A stretch of 64,000 nt of DNA from Marasmius tenuissimus (GCA_029532415.1 JAQOTA010000054.1:744001-808000), one strand, 5' to 3'. Numbered from the stretch's first letter, positions 35,745 to 47,170 are shown. The notes: generated by a model not told the origin, from the letters alone. A program made the numbers and translations.

Positions 35745-36073
35745 TCAAGTTACACTCGTGAAGCATTGAACTGCTGGCAAGAGTGGTTTTTTGGCTGCTG
35801 GTAGATATATATTTTTGCACGTTTCTTCTCCCTAGAGTCTACATTCCAGTTGCCTTGCCCTTAGAGCCCAACTTGATGGAGGAAGTCAGAAGTGCCGCTC
35901 GAGCTGGAACTCAGCCTTCCCTTCATAGATTGATAAATTCACTCGGGGATCACGTGGCTATTGAACTCGGGGATCCCCGTCCGACGCACTGCCTAGCACA
36001 AGTGATGAACAGCATTTGATTCTCGAAGACTTTCACCCAAACCACCATCTCTTGGCCGGACACACGACTGGCC
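35745..36073. promoter_or_regulatory. Upstream region of copy 6
   Basis: It matches the region between copies 1 and 2 (3010-3340 in reverse complement) and partly that before copy 3. Conserved words are CGGGGATCCCCG, GATGAACAGCATTTGATTCTC and CTTTCACCCAAACCACCATC close to the start codon. The Helitron now replaces everything further upstream. No TATA element is evident. Confidence 0.45.
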
Positions 36074-38694
36074 ATGTCGATGTTCCAGTCTGCGCGCCGC
36101 ACGAAGATCATGGGAGGAAGTTTCAATATCGTTCAGGGCAATCAAATTAACAACTCTTGTTCACATTCGCAGCCCAGCGAACGCACCCTGGTTCGAACTC
36201 AACCGGGTGAAGAATGGAAGAGAATGCTGTATGAGGAGGTGTGTTGGGTGATACGCCAGAAATTTGACTCGTGACTGACGCATGCATGGCGAGGGCAGTA
36301 CGAACGGATCTCTTTAGGAAAGATCAAGATCCTCGAAACCCTCTGTCGCGAACCGGTAGAGGCTCCGAGGAAAAGGCGCATAACGGCGAATTTGGGAAAC
36401 GGGGACAGTCCTGAGGCAGAGCGGGTAGTTGAGATTGCGTCAATCGTTGATGGGAGAGAGGAGTCTCTTCCGTTACTGGCGGTCAGATATGCCGGTCGTT
36501 ATGCAAAAGAGGTGCTTTGAACTCGCTCATTCAAATGAATTTGGTGGCTTTAACAAACCCTTCTCAGCTTTTTGAACAGGACTGCATTCATTTTGCTCTA
36601 CAGCGGTAGAACATCCCTTTCTAAGGTGCCCAAAAACGCTCGACGCTTATCTTGAAATCTGAAACAGCACCAGCACCCTGCCTCAGTTCCGAGGTTTCAA
36701 CGATTCCAATATTCCTATGATCATATTTAATGAAGGTGGGCCACTCAACGTTGGATTTATGGCGCGGATAACAATGTTTTAGTATCTTCTAGAGCTTGTT
36801 TCGGCTAGTCACTTTCTAACGCACAACCTTTATTCCTTTCACGCACAGTGCTACCTACACTTACAAGCCCGTTCGGTGTGTCCATCTATAATTCATCACT
36901 AATGTATCGACCCGTGGCATTGAAATCTTCGTACAATTAGAGCGCCCTCCATGCCTTTTCTGATGCCAATCCAGCTTCGGTACTTTCGCCATTCGAGCCG
37001 TGTAGATTGATTCATCTCGCGTGGTTTCGCCCGCAAACAGGAGTCCTTTGTTTCGGGCCACCTGGACCTTACTTCAAGTCTGAACCTAGTAGGAGCTCAT
37101 TTGCCTGGACATGGTGGTGGGATGTGGAAGATCCATGGCGCGGATACGATCGGTTCGAAATTCCTCCTGTACCTCTCGACATATGCACCGATGTCACCTT
37201 CCTTGACCACGTAATGCACAATGTCCCGGAACGGCTAGCAGTGCGGACCATGTCTTCCGCCGCTGCAAACGACACGAGTAGACCGGCTCATTGTGGGATA
37301 CATGACTGGAAAGAACGCCTCATGGCCGACAAATCGTGGACTAGAAGTTGGGACTTGAAGGACTTTTCGAGACTTGTCTTGAAATCACCATCATCTCATT
37401 GGTGGGGTTATGGTCCCACATATTCACCCGCATTTGATTTGTACGGACTCACAGAGAAAGGAGGGATCCGGTATGTCACTTCGGAATACGAATGCCCTCT
37501 GCAACGTTTACAGTTTCTAACTTAGGACCACACATTCAATCAATTTAGCAAGGTTCAGATTCGGACGAGGCCCGTATCACAACGAAGAATGGCTGGCGCA
37601 AGCCGGGTTCATTTTCAGCCGTTTGAGAATTCCTCGAGAAAAATGGTCATCTTCCGGTCCGTATCTCCCCACTTACTTTGTCGTGTAGATAGATTCTTCA
37701 CCCGCCAACAGCAATCATAGTCACAATACAGCGCAGAGAAAGAGCTCGGAGCGGGGCAAAATAAGAGAAATGTAGAAGACCTCAGTGGGTTAACAAACCG
37801 CTGAGGTAGTATGGGATTTTGTAGGTAGTTTATATACTGTACAGAAGTAGGTAGAGAATACGAGAGAACCGGAAAGAATATACTACGCATGATGTAGGTC
37901 CAACTGTGCATGATGTATGTAGGAGTAAGTACGATCACAGAGGTAAAGGGTTATGGAGCTACGTGAGTAAGACTGGGCAAAGGGGAATGATATCATACAA
38001 TGACGGAAGCACAGCAGAGTCCAGCAGGTACTACGAGTGGCCAATCCGAGGTTGCCATACTGGAATATTGACTATCATCAAAGGGTTCACGTTACTACTC
38101 TCTTCCGACACCAAAGAACTGTTTGAAACAGCGTATTACGACCAGAATGAAGACCTGGGCTTACCATGCTATCTATTCCTCTCGCCACCCCCTAAACTGC
38201 CCAATGGTGCCCCCGACATCGAGACTTGGCTTCGCGGAGAGAACTTATACTATTATTCCTATGACCCTGAAGGCGGGTCGGTCATCACCGAACAAGAGCG
38301 TGTCACACTCGGACTATCTTCCTATACCAGTGAAGTTTGCGTGAACTATGCCTACTGGGAAGCTGACGCGTACAATTTCATGGAACAATGGCAGAAAGCC
38401 AAAGGATTCGATTACTCCACAGCAGATTATGCAGAGTCATTGGGTTTTAAGATCCTCGAAGGGATCCCCGAAGGCGAACTCCGCTTTGAGGATCTGGTCG
38501 GGGCTTGTTACGAAGGTATAGTATCTCCCTTGCCGCTCACTCGTAGCCAAAGCACTGATATAGGCGTCTTCTTCTGCGATTTGCCAGAGGTTCTTCCGGA
38601 CGACGACTTGATGAATGTAGACTCTGACGGTGGGAACGCAAGTAATCATTGTGATTCTTTGCTGTTAGAGGTGGATATGGATGTGGATGAATGA
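36074..38694 (+). CDS. PDIETWL family copy 6 (insertion in intron 7)
   Basis: The start is 36074 (MSMFQSARRTKIMGG...) and the stop ends at 38694. Exons 1-7 have normal joins: exon 3 LFEQDCIHFALQ, exon 6 HLAWFRPQTGVLCFGPPGP, exon 7 NEEWLAQAGFIFSRL ending at TTCCG|GTCCGT. Intron 7 then contains about 375 extra bases and the usual acceptor is gone. The nearest acceptor that keeps the frame is CCGAG before GTTGCC at about 38051, which would add a few residues (GCHTGIL) before IIKGFTLLLSSD. Exon 8 (PDIETWLRGENLYYYSYD) and exon 9 (ending VDMDVDE) are intact. It may still be expressed if that long intron is spliced. Inverted partner of copy 1. Confidence 0.7.
37691..38065 (-). mobile_element. LTR-like insertion in intron 7 of copy 6
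   Basis: About 375 bases are absent from the same intron of all other copies. Read on the minus strand it has a TATA-like CAGTATATAAACTACC near 37830, followed by C/T-rich DNA, as in a solo LTR promoter, and a nearby repeated GCATGATGTA word. Clear TG...CA ends and a target duplication were not found, so the type is uncertain. Confidence 0.4.
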
Positions 38695-39798
38695 TTAAAG
38701 TAGTAGTAGGATTTTGATGCCGGTCCTCCATACAATTTATATCTTACTGCTAACTGGCGGTCGTCACTACTTCGTGCCGAATCCCGATTCTGCCTTCGCA
38801 GACCCACCATGCCGATCCGCCTCCCCGAGGTTCCGGTCAGTAACAGCACAATATAGAGTATGGGGTAGAACAATTCCGAGCTTGAGAGTCATCGTCATCA
38901 GGTATAATTCGATGCATGAAGATATTAGGCATCAAGATCAAACCAAATTGTACGTCTTCGTGACCGAAGCACCAGTGTCCGAATGAGGAACTCAAAGTCC
39001 CAGTGTGACGGCGGGTACGTGAACACCTCACGACGCACCTCATGACGGATGACCCTTCTAACCACCCGTAGTAGCCGTGAAAGTCGAAAGCCATTTGGGC
39101 AATAATTTATTACAAGTATAACTGCCTCGGAAACGGGTGATCTCGATTGAAGAAGCACGAGATACCACCTGCTTGCGTTCTCCAATTCGACAACCAAAAA
39201 CCAGTCGTATAGTCTGGATATGACTCGAGACACTACGAGAATACACTCGCGGGTTGAGTTGTCCATTGTAAGTCTGTCGTGACTCTGTTGAACGATTTGC
39301 AGGCCTTGAGGTTCAAGTTGAAAGTTAAGTTGTAACGTTGGAACGTGTAGGAGGCCGACATTGACACGAGACAAGCCTCTTATTAGAACGCCAGTGAATG
39401 TACAACAATGAATGCAACCGTGAGTCTGGTTCTGAATCTCACCTGGAATGGGCCCCGTTCCTTTTAATCTAATGACATGTTCAGATCAGGGTGAGAGTTT
39501 GGGTCCTGGTATCGGTAAAACCTCATCCACTGCACCAAGCCTGGCTGGCTCACGGAGGCTCGAATGAGAGATGGGCCATCGCTCGAACAGCTCGCAGAAA
39601 GCTCGCGAGATGTGAATCACGAAATTGTAGACATGCGCGTGAAGATTACGAATTTGTTTCTCCCCGCCGCAGAGCTTGAACTTTTAAGATCGTAATATGG
39701 GAGAAGGGGAAAGACGTTGGGTGAAGGGACGTGAGGCCGACTGTCCGAGTTATATATCCACCATTCTTTGTCACACTTGTCTTGAGTCTACCGGTTCA
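38695..39798. other. Downstream of copy 6; duplicated with 46143-46900
   Basis: Blocks such as CGAAGCACCAGTGTCCGA near 38965 (GAAGCGCCAGTGTCTGAG near 46402) and an AGAATACA(C/A)TCG block show that this segment is a diverged direct copy of the DNA after copy 7. A minus-strand frame at 38925-39374 (149 codons, starts MSRVNVGLLHVPTLQLNF) has a possible counterpart at 46560-46760 (VNVFYAFKTSVCALRQSQ). It may be a decayed gene, but I cannot support a coding call. Nothing else seen. Confidence 0.4.
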
Positions 39799-40340
39799 AT
39801 GTTTAACTCTGAGAATTTCACCAGAGTAACAGGGGACTTCAGTGTCATTCACGGTAATCAGAGCATCTGCGATTCTATATCAGGAGCTGCGTTTAATGAT
39901 AAGGGGCCGCGAATTCTGATCGAGTCGTAGTAAGAGCGGATAGGTTGAGTTTCCAGCCGTCGTGAAGCAGTAATAGGCCGAGTAGCGCGTAAATCATAGC
40001 GATTTCAAGGAAAGGTGATTGTCCTAAAGCCAACCGTCACTCTATCGAAATTGCTTCGATTATTGATGAGCGACAAGCCTCCTCCACACGGCGGGATTTT
40101 CAATGTCAACTCGCGCTTTGTAATGTGATGTCAACATGGTTGTCAACTCATTCTCCACTCGGAAATTGAATGGGACCAGGGTAAACCTCACCAAAAAACA
40201 AGTGGAGAACGAGTTGACAACCATGTTGACATCACACTACAAAGCACGAGTTGACATCGAAAATCCCGCCGTGCCATTGTTGAGTCGGCTCGCCTGGGTC
40301 AAGAGTTCAAATGGGCAGCTCTCCTCCTCAAGAAGAGCCT
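39799..40340 (+). pseudogene. PDIETWL family relic C, interrupted by a foldback element
   Basis: It begins at ATG 39799 (MFNSENFTRVTGDFSVIHGNQ in short: the family exon 1 motif). Near 39880 CTATATCAGGAGCTGCG matches the end of exon 1 (CTGTATCAGGAGGTGCG). Near 40040 SIEIASIIDER matches RVVEIASIVDGRE of exon 2. At 40087, exactly within the codons for the following SLPLL, the 187-bp element is inserted; similarity resumes after 40273 (PLLSRLAW). Stops and frameshifts are present and no later exons are recognisable. Confidence 0.6.
40087..40273. mobile_element. 187-bp foldback element with 74-bp terminal inverted repeats
   Basis: The ends are CACGGCGGGATTTTC... at 40087-40160 and its complement at 40200-40273. 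They differ at about five positions, all transitions. Only about 39 bases separate the arms. The flanking CCA (40084-40086 and 40274-40276) is a 3-bp target duplication, confirmed by the family sequence at that point (CTT CCA TTA CTG). Ends beginning CAC with a 3-bp duplication are compatible with the CACTA/EnSpm group; no coding capacity. Confidence 0.85.
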
Positions 40341-41084
40341 GAGAAGCCGACGCCAATTTTTTGAGGCATGAGTATTTTGCGAGTTGGAAAGCCGAATGTA
40401 TTGCCGAGAGGATCCTCTCAGGCGAGCGAGCAGTTCTCTGTCTCTGTATGTCTGCATGCTGCGTCGACGGTAGAGCGCTTTTATCACGGGAAGAAGCTTG
40501 TATGCAGCTAAATAGCGGGCAAGGGTACTGGCAGTACGCGTACGGAGGATGATGTCAACGACTGAAACCACTCTCAAGTTATATGTCGGTACCTTTGGAC
40601 AGGATGAGAAGAGCAAAAGGCAGAAGTATGACGACGTACCATATACACTGCATGGGTTGTGACCATAGCTTCCCGATATCTCAAACCCCCACCATTTAGC
40701 ATTCATATCCGCGTATCATCCCAATGTTGAACTTCAAGGCTGCTGAACGTGAATGTTGAGGCATAGACAGAAAAATCGTAGAAATTCTGATGCTGTGATA
40801 GCTTAGCAGAGTCTATCTTGAGTCCAGCAGTGTGAAGCGAGAGGCCTCTTTCGAACGAGTGAGAGGGCGACATCAATATGCTGGTCGTGGTGGTCAGGAT
40901 TTGGACGCCCCACAAGACGCCCAGCTCAACACCGGAGCATCGGCGACTTGGCACTCACGGTGCCCGGTGCCGGTGACCTTGGATGATTGGATCCGACTTC
41001 CACCCATACCGCCATCTCTCAAACGACATGTTCACTCAATTCCGCATTTCACACACATATCACAACAGAAATACTCTGAAAGGC
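40341..41084. other. Intergenic; matches 47480-47900
   Basis: No gene. Shared words with the later segment include CATATCCGCGTATC near 40706, GAACTTCAAGGCTG, GGACGCCC and GGTGCCGGTGACC. This is the distal part of the direct duplication following copies 6 and 7. Confidence 0.45.
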
Positions 41085-43340
41085 GCGGTATTGGTAGCCC
41101 CTACTCGATTCGTTGTTCTACCCCATCAATGTTGTATCGACATCCGGAGCTCAGTCTCATCTACGAGCCTCCGTGATCTTATTCAAGCCGTCAAAAGCCT
41201 CTGTTGGGAACATCGGGCTCGGGCTCGTCGATACTAGGACCAATACCATGATCAGAACTGGGAGGCCAACATGGAAACCAAGCCACGGAAGGATGCCGCG
41301 GAAGAGAAATATGAAGAGACAGCTGGGGGAGGATTGTCAACCTTGGATGTACGACAGGTGGCTAGAATTGGGGGAGAGCTCAAAGGAGAAGATGGCTGCG
41401 CTGCAAGGGAGGGGTGGGCTTGGTAGCTCTGGAGATGTGGGTGCTATGCACCTGGGCCGTTATCACCAGAGCTCATGATAGGCCAAAGTGGAGGCCGCTC
41501 GCTCAGATAGCCCTGCAATTATCGAAGCCGAAGGCCAATTGAAGGGGGAGAAGAAGGAAGAGCAGTCTCACCCTAGCTCGCTGGTGGTGAGGAAGGAATT
41601 GGTGAAAGTAAGTCTTACGGTTTGCATGATTGAATGACGATGTTCACCAGATTCTGGGCAAAGATATACTATTTGAAGATAAAAACGATCCTGACAAGAC
41701 TACGACTAAAGCACCCCCAGGCCTCAGCCAAATCACCCTCGTTACTCTCTGGCCCCGACTCTCATCTTCTACCTCACCGGGCATTCCGTTTACTATGTGG
41801 CGAGCTGCTCCGTTCAACCCTGAGAAGGTAGAAGAGGCTGTCACATTCGCCACCGAAAACGCTGAACCCGATCAGAAAAAATACTTCCAGAAGACGCTAC
41901 CCGGTCGCAAGACGAAGCAGAGGGAAAGGCACAGGAGCAACCGCTTTCGGAGGAACCCAAACACGAACCAAAGCCAACCTCTGAGCCCGAGCCTATACCT
42001 GCGGATGAAGACGAAGCTGAAGCAACCATAAACGTTGGATTGCATAGAGGTTGGCAAAGGTTGGAGGTGTCAATCCTTTCGCTCCGCCTCCACCGTGGAG
42101 GTGGGATTGGGAAGAGGTGAGTTCAAATGTGACGCGTCGAGTGTACATACTGACTAACTATCTTTCGTCACAGTACCCGAGAGGAAGGAGAGCATTGGGT
42201 CGGTGTCTATCGTATCGAGGACAAGTTCTGTTGCCATTAACCTTCGACACTGTCGTTCATTTGTATCTTACTGTACTCATTGTGCACATACACACTCATT
42301 CGTACATATGTATACCACACGCATTCATCGTACAGGCGATGGTGATAGAAACTCTATGTATTGTATTATCATTATTACCTCTTGTACACTATACGTACGG
42401 TGCGCAACGTGTATGTATTCATTGTAAGCAGATGATAATGGATAACGATCGTGGGCTGTGGGGTATCAAAAAGGTCCATCCTTGTCCTCATGTTTCTGGC
42501 GGCTCTTCTCGAGATCATCTGGATTGGGCACATCGTCATCGTCTTTCTCTAATTCTTTCTCCTTTTTCCTCCGATGATTCGAGAGCCTCCAAGGTACGTT
42601 TTCGCATTCTCCCATCTCTCCCACTATTGTGTCTCGTCCTCGCGACGACGACTCTCGTGCCCTAATTGCTAACTGTTATCTCTTTCTGTAGCGCCGGAGA
42701 AAAACCAAGCGGCGGATTCGTTTCCGTTCCGTCAAGGAGGAGATCCGAAGGTGCGCCCTACTTTTCGCTTTTCCCCTTCATTCTCCTTGGTCTAACCAAT
42801 GTCTTTCGTTCTTTGTTCAATAGTAATGGGAATTGGACCACTCGAAAGAAAAAAGGATTGTTGGACGTGTTATTGCGGGATCGGCACTGGCTTTGAGGAA
42901 GGTTTCTGTTGACGTTGAACGCGAAACAGAAGTCGAGGGTGCATACTATAAGGCAAGTTGGCGATTTTTCGTTCTCGTTGGGAGAATGCTGACTCCCGAC
43001 TCGGTCTTCAATAGGGCCGGAGAGAAAATGTTCTTGTTGATGTTGTGTGGTCCTGGCGGGGGGCGGCAAACACGAGAAGGTCGTCGCTTCATGCTCGAAG
43101 GTGTTTCCGGGTGTTGGGCTTGATTGATTTCCCCTCCCTCATTCAATGTTGGTGATCTAGGTTCTCGTAATCGGAATCAATTCGCACCCTTTTGATACTC
43201 GAATTTAGGAACGGGTCTGAGTACTACAACTATCTTTTTGACTTCCGCCTCCCTCTTTTTTTCTTACCGCTATTTCATTTCTTAATTTTGGTCTCGAGTC
43301 CACTATATGCGGCCAAACCTACATTTACTACTGGTACACT
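41085..43340 (+). pseudogene. Truncated BBC1 copy lacking the large exon
   Basis: Recognisable in order: exon 1 remnants near 41165-41420 (CGTGATCTTATTC, GGCCAACATGGAAACCAAGC, GATGGCTGCGCTGCAAGGGAGGGG split over two words); the exon 1/2 junction (GTAAGT...GGCAAAGATATACTATTTGA) near 41610-41670; the end of exon 2 near 42050 (GGTGTCAATCCTTTCGCTCC); a PERKESIGSVSI mini-exon near 42180; a second mini-exon near 42690; and the extreme 3' end plus UTR near 43105-43330. The 2.9-kb proline-rich exon and the conserved C-terminal domain are deleted. There are several frameshifts and no usable start codon. Compare the intact gene at 9691-15232. Confidence 0.8.
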
Positions 43341-43865
43341 CTAGCGAGTTTCGGTTGTAGATGGAGGAGATCGATGGGGGAAACGTCTGAGACTGGAAGC
43401 GTCCGATGTTTTGGGGTACCGGTGCACATCATCATGATCCTTTGTCCTCGCAATTTCCACGGGGTTACTCACGACTCATGACTCGCGGTATCAGTAGGTC
43501 ATATCTGGCGGTTTCTCAAACTTCATACTCCCTTGGAGCCCCAATCAAAACAGCATCGACAGCTTTTTGATTATTATGACCTGCAGTCGTGAGATAGCCT
43601 ATCTTTAGTGGGCGTCCCCGACTCCTATGACCTGGCCAGAGCGTGGTCAACAGACAGCGCTCAAGTTTGTTCCCAAATTAATCAAGTTATTTAAGGGTTT
43701 TACAGCTCTTGTACCAGACTCGTCGAACGAACTTACAGCATATGGCTATCCTGACTCACCCTGTGGAGTATAAGTATGATTATTGGAAAGACGAGTGTCC
43801 GTCTCAGAAATAGCAGCTCTTTGACTTCCGCTCACACCGCCATCCCTTGACCTGACGAAGCAACC
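43341..43865. promoter_or_regulatory. Upstream region of copy 7, shared with copy 4
   Basis: 43500-43770 matches 18760-19040 (GTCATATCTGGC, GCATCGACAGCTTTTTGATTA, CCAGACTCGTCGAACGAACT). No gene; no clear TATA element. Confidence 0.45.
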
Positions 43866-46142
43866 ATGTCAATGTTCCACTCTGCACGCCGCACGAAGAT
43901 CATAGGAGGAAACTTTAGCATTGTTCAGGGTAACCAAACCAACAACTCTTATTCACATTTGCGGTCCAGTGAACGCAGCCTGGCTCGAATCCAACCAGGA
44001 GAAGAATGGAAGGAAATGCTGTATGAGGAGGTGTGTTGGGCAATTGCACTGGGAATCTAACTTGCTAATGACTGATTATGGCGAGAGCAGTACGAACGGA
44101 TCTCTTTAGGGAAGATCAAGATCCTTGAAACCCTCTGTCACCAACCAGTAGTAGCTCCAAGGAAAAGGCACATAGGGGCGAATTTGTGGAATGAGGACAA
44201 TCTTGAGGCAGAGCGGGTAGTTGAGATCGCGTCGATTGTTGATGGGAAAGAGGAGTCTCTTCCATTACTGGCGGTCAGATACGCCGGTCGGGATGCGAAG
44301 AAAGTACGTTCAAACTGGCTTGATCAAATGAGTTCTGGTGGCCGAGTTTTTCAACACTCTTTTAGCTTTTCAAAAAGGATTGTATGAATTTTGCTCTACA
44401 ACGGTAGGACATCCACTTGGAAGTTGTCAGAGGCACTCATCATGAAATTCGAAACAGCTCTAGCACTATGCCGCAGTTCCGGGCTTTCAACGATTCTAAT
44501 ATTTCCATGATCGTATTCAATGAAGGTGGGTCACTTAAAATTGTATTGATGACGCGGATAACAACGTTCAAATACCTTCCAGAGCTCGTTTCGGCTAGTC
44601 ACTTTTTATCGCACAACCTCTATTCCTTTCACGCGCAATGTTACCTGCACTTACAAGCCCGTTCGGTGCGTCCGTCTATTGTTAGTCATCACAACATCGA
44701 CCTATAGCATTATAACCTCCGTACATTTAGGGTGCCCTTCTTCGTGGCTCCACTGATCTACATCGAGCTTGGGTATCTTCGATGTCCAGTCCCTTGGGCT
44801 TGAACTACATCCTGTGGTTTCGCCCGCAGACAGGAGTCCTCTGTTTCGGACCGCCTGGACCCCACCGCAGGTATGAGCACAACAGGAGCTTCTTTATGTT
44901 GCTGGATCGGCGGAGCATGGAAGGTCCAACGGACGGATACAGTCGGTTCGAACTTCCCCCTTTGCCACTCAACATATGCACCGATACCACCTTCCTCAAC
45001 CACCTAATGTGCAATGTCCCCGAACGGTTCACAGTGCAAACCATGTCTTCCGCCACTGTAAAGCACACAAGGGGGCCGCTTCATGGTGGTATACGTGACT
45101 AGAAAGAGCGCCTCATGGCTGAAGAATCATGGACTGATGATTGGGAGAACTTTTCAAGACTGGTTTTAAAATCGCATGAGTGGAGCTCACACGGCTTCCA
45201 GTGGCCATGTGGACCGGATGTACAGGATTGGCCCATAAAGACCGAGCAAGGAGAGGTGCGGTGTGTAACTCCAAAACACAAATGCATTTCTCCTTGCAGT
45301 ATTGACATTCTCTAATCTAGCTTCCTGGTTACAGAAACGCCCAATTCACCAGGATTCCCCTTCCAACAGAGTCAATGTCGCACGCACGAGGAAGAATGGC
45401 TGGCGCAGGCCGGATCGATCTTCGGCCGTTTCAGGATTCCTCGAGACAAGTGGTCATCTTCCGGTCCGTATCTCTCCCCTTTACTCTATTGCACAGAGAT
45501 TAAATTTTGACCTATGCGACAGTTATGATTCAAGCGTTTGTTTTACAACTCTCTTCCGACGCCAAAAAATCGCTTGAAACGGAGAATGATGACTGGAATG
45601 AGGACCTCGGCTCCCCGTGCTATCTATTCCTCCCACCACCCCCTCAACTACCCAATGGCGCCCCCGATATCGAGACCTGGCTTCGCGGAGAGTGTCTCTA
45701 CTACTATTCTTATGATCCTGAAGGAGGGTCAGCCATCACTGAGCAGGACCGTATCACACTCGGACTGCCTTCCTATACAAGTGAAATTTACGTGGAATAT
45801 GTCTATTGGAAGGCTGACGCGTATGACTTCATGGAACAGTGGCAGAAAGCCAAAGGGTTTGATTACTCTACGGCAGATTATGCAGAGTCGCTGGGTTTTA
45901 CGATCCTCGAAGGGATCCCCAAAGATGAACTCCGCTTTGAGGACCTGGTTCCAGGGGCTCATTCTGAAGGTATGGCATCTCCCTCACCACTCGCTCGTAG
46001 CCAAAGCACTGATATGGGCTTTTTCATCTGATATTCACCAGGGGTGCTTGCGGACGACCTGATGGATGTAGACTCTGATATTGGAAACACGAGCAACCAT
46101 TATGATTCTTCGTCAGAGGTGGACATGGATGTCGATGGATGA
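43866..46142 (+). pseudogene. PDIETWL family copy 7 with a nonsense codon in exon 6
   Basis: The start is 43866 (MSMFHSARRTKIIGG...) and the stop ends at 46142 (VDMDVDG). All nine exons and splice sites follow copy 3. In exon 6 the codon that is TGG (Trp, in RDWKERLM) in the relatives is TAG at 45100-45102. Downstream coding is otherwise preserved, including RTHEEEWLAQAGSIFGRF and PDIETWLRGECLYYYSYD. The TGA after MGFFI near 46030 is not a second lesion, because it lies in intron 8 (GTATGG...TTCACCAG). The product as read would stop after the WFRPQTG block, losing the C-terminal domain. A single G-to-A change explains it, so it may be a recent loss, a polymorphism or a read error. Confidence 0.8.
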
Positions 46143-46904
46143 TTGAAGTACAAGTATCAGGACGTCGATTTTCCGTGTAATCTCGTATTTCACTGCCCAC
46201 TGGCGGTAATAACTATCCCAGACCTGACACCATGTCAACCTGCCTTTCTTCACATCCTTGAACTTCTGGTCAGAGAGGGCAACGTAGGCCGATTCGACCA
46301 TCGACGAGGTGGGTGGAACAGCTCAGAGGTCGCTGAGTGCCGGGGCGTCGTTATGAAGCTAGTGGGCATTAAGATTGGTCTAAGTAGTGCTTCTTCATGG
46401 CTGAAGCGCCAGTGTCTGAGCAAGTCCCATGGCGAGTGAACACTTTAGGGCGGATTGCTCTTCTACACGCCTGTAATAGCCGCGGAAGAAAGCCAACGGG
46501 GCAATGGTGACCTCAATCCGAGGAACACGAGAATACAATCGTCGGTCAAAGTTGTCCCATTATACTTCCGTCAGGATATTGAATAATTTTTCCACGCTTT
46601 GAGATTGGCGTAAAGCACAAACCGAGGTCTTGAAGGCGTAGAAGACGTTGACATCGACCCAAGGCAAATTATGCCTGACGGAACACTGCTCCGTGAAGTC
46701 ACAGATCTGGGGCGACAATGAAAGCGACCGAAAGTTTGACCACGAGATACTTAACTTCAAAATACAAAGAATAGATCTCTTACAGCAATTTCTGAATCTC
46801 GTTTCTCTCCGATATCGTTATCCAATCTGGGTCGCGAGCTTGGCTTGTAGTCTGGCGGTGTCGGCACCTCTTTATTCGTTGTATCGATGCCTGCTGGTCC
46901 CAGG
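46143..46904. other. Downstream of copy 7; direct duplicate of 38700-39600
   Basis: A diverged copy of the segment after copy 6. The minus-strand frame at 46560-46760 is the counterpart of the one at 38925-39374. No gene supported. Confidence 0.4.
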
Positions 46905-47170
46905 AGGCCTGAATGAAAATTTGACGGCCAGCTTTAGTGTTATTTGAACTTAAGTGTTAATGGCGCGATGACCCGCTGTTATTTAGGTAACTGAGATGTT
47001 ATATCAGGAGCTACGAATTCCAAGTTATCGTGATACCAGAGGTTTCCCATCGGAGCGTTGAAACCTCCCATCACTGAGAAGCGCGGGTGCGGGGGAAAGT
47101 TGACGGTAGACGCAAATACCATATACACCGGTCAAGATGCAAACGAGGCTTGGCTGAGCCGGCCCACTGG
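46905..47170 (+). pseudogene. PDIETWL family relic D
   Basis: Very decayed. ENLTASFSVI near 46915-46945 matches NFTRVTGDFSVI of relic C and exon 1 of the family; GAGATGTTATATCAGGAGCT near 46993 matches GAAATGCTGTATCAGGAGGT; NTIYTGQDANEA near 47115 matches VKYTGRDAKK. There are stops throughout. It is the direct-duplication partner of relic C. Confidence 0.4.

Larger units (their letters stand above)
21990..38694. repeat. Right arm of the large inverted segmental duplication
   Basis: This is the reverse-complement partner of 500-10150: BBC1 fragment, relic B, copy 5, then copy 6. It is interrupted by the Helitron (27645-35744), the 90-bp hairpin element (27420-27509) and an insertion in copy 6 (about 37691-38065). 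Without these it would be about 8 kb, against about 9.6 kb for the left arm. Confidence 0.8.

Noticed and set aside
37676..37690. Shared 14-mer TCGTGTAGATAGAT here and near 54029
   Set aside because: A chance match of this length is expected several times in a 64-kb window; no flanking similarity.
40087..40273. Repeated GTTGACA words considered as a CRISPR-like or satellite array
   Set aside because: They are explained by the two arms of one foldback element; spacing is symmetric rather than periodic.
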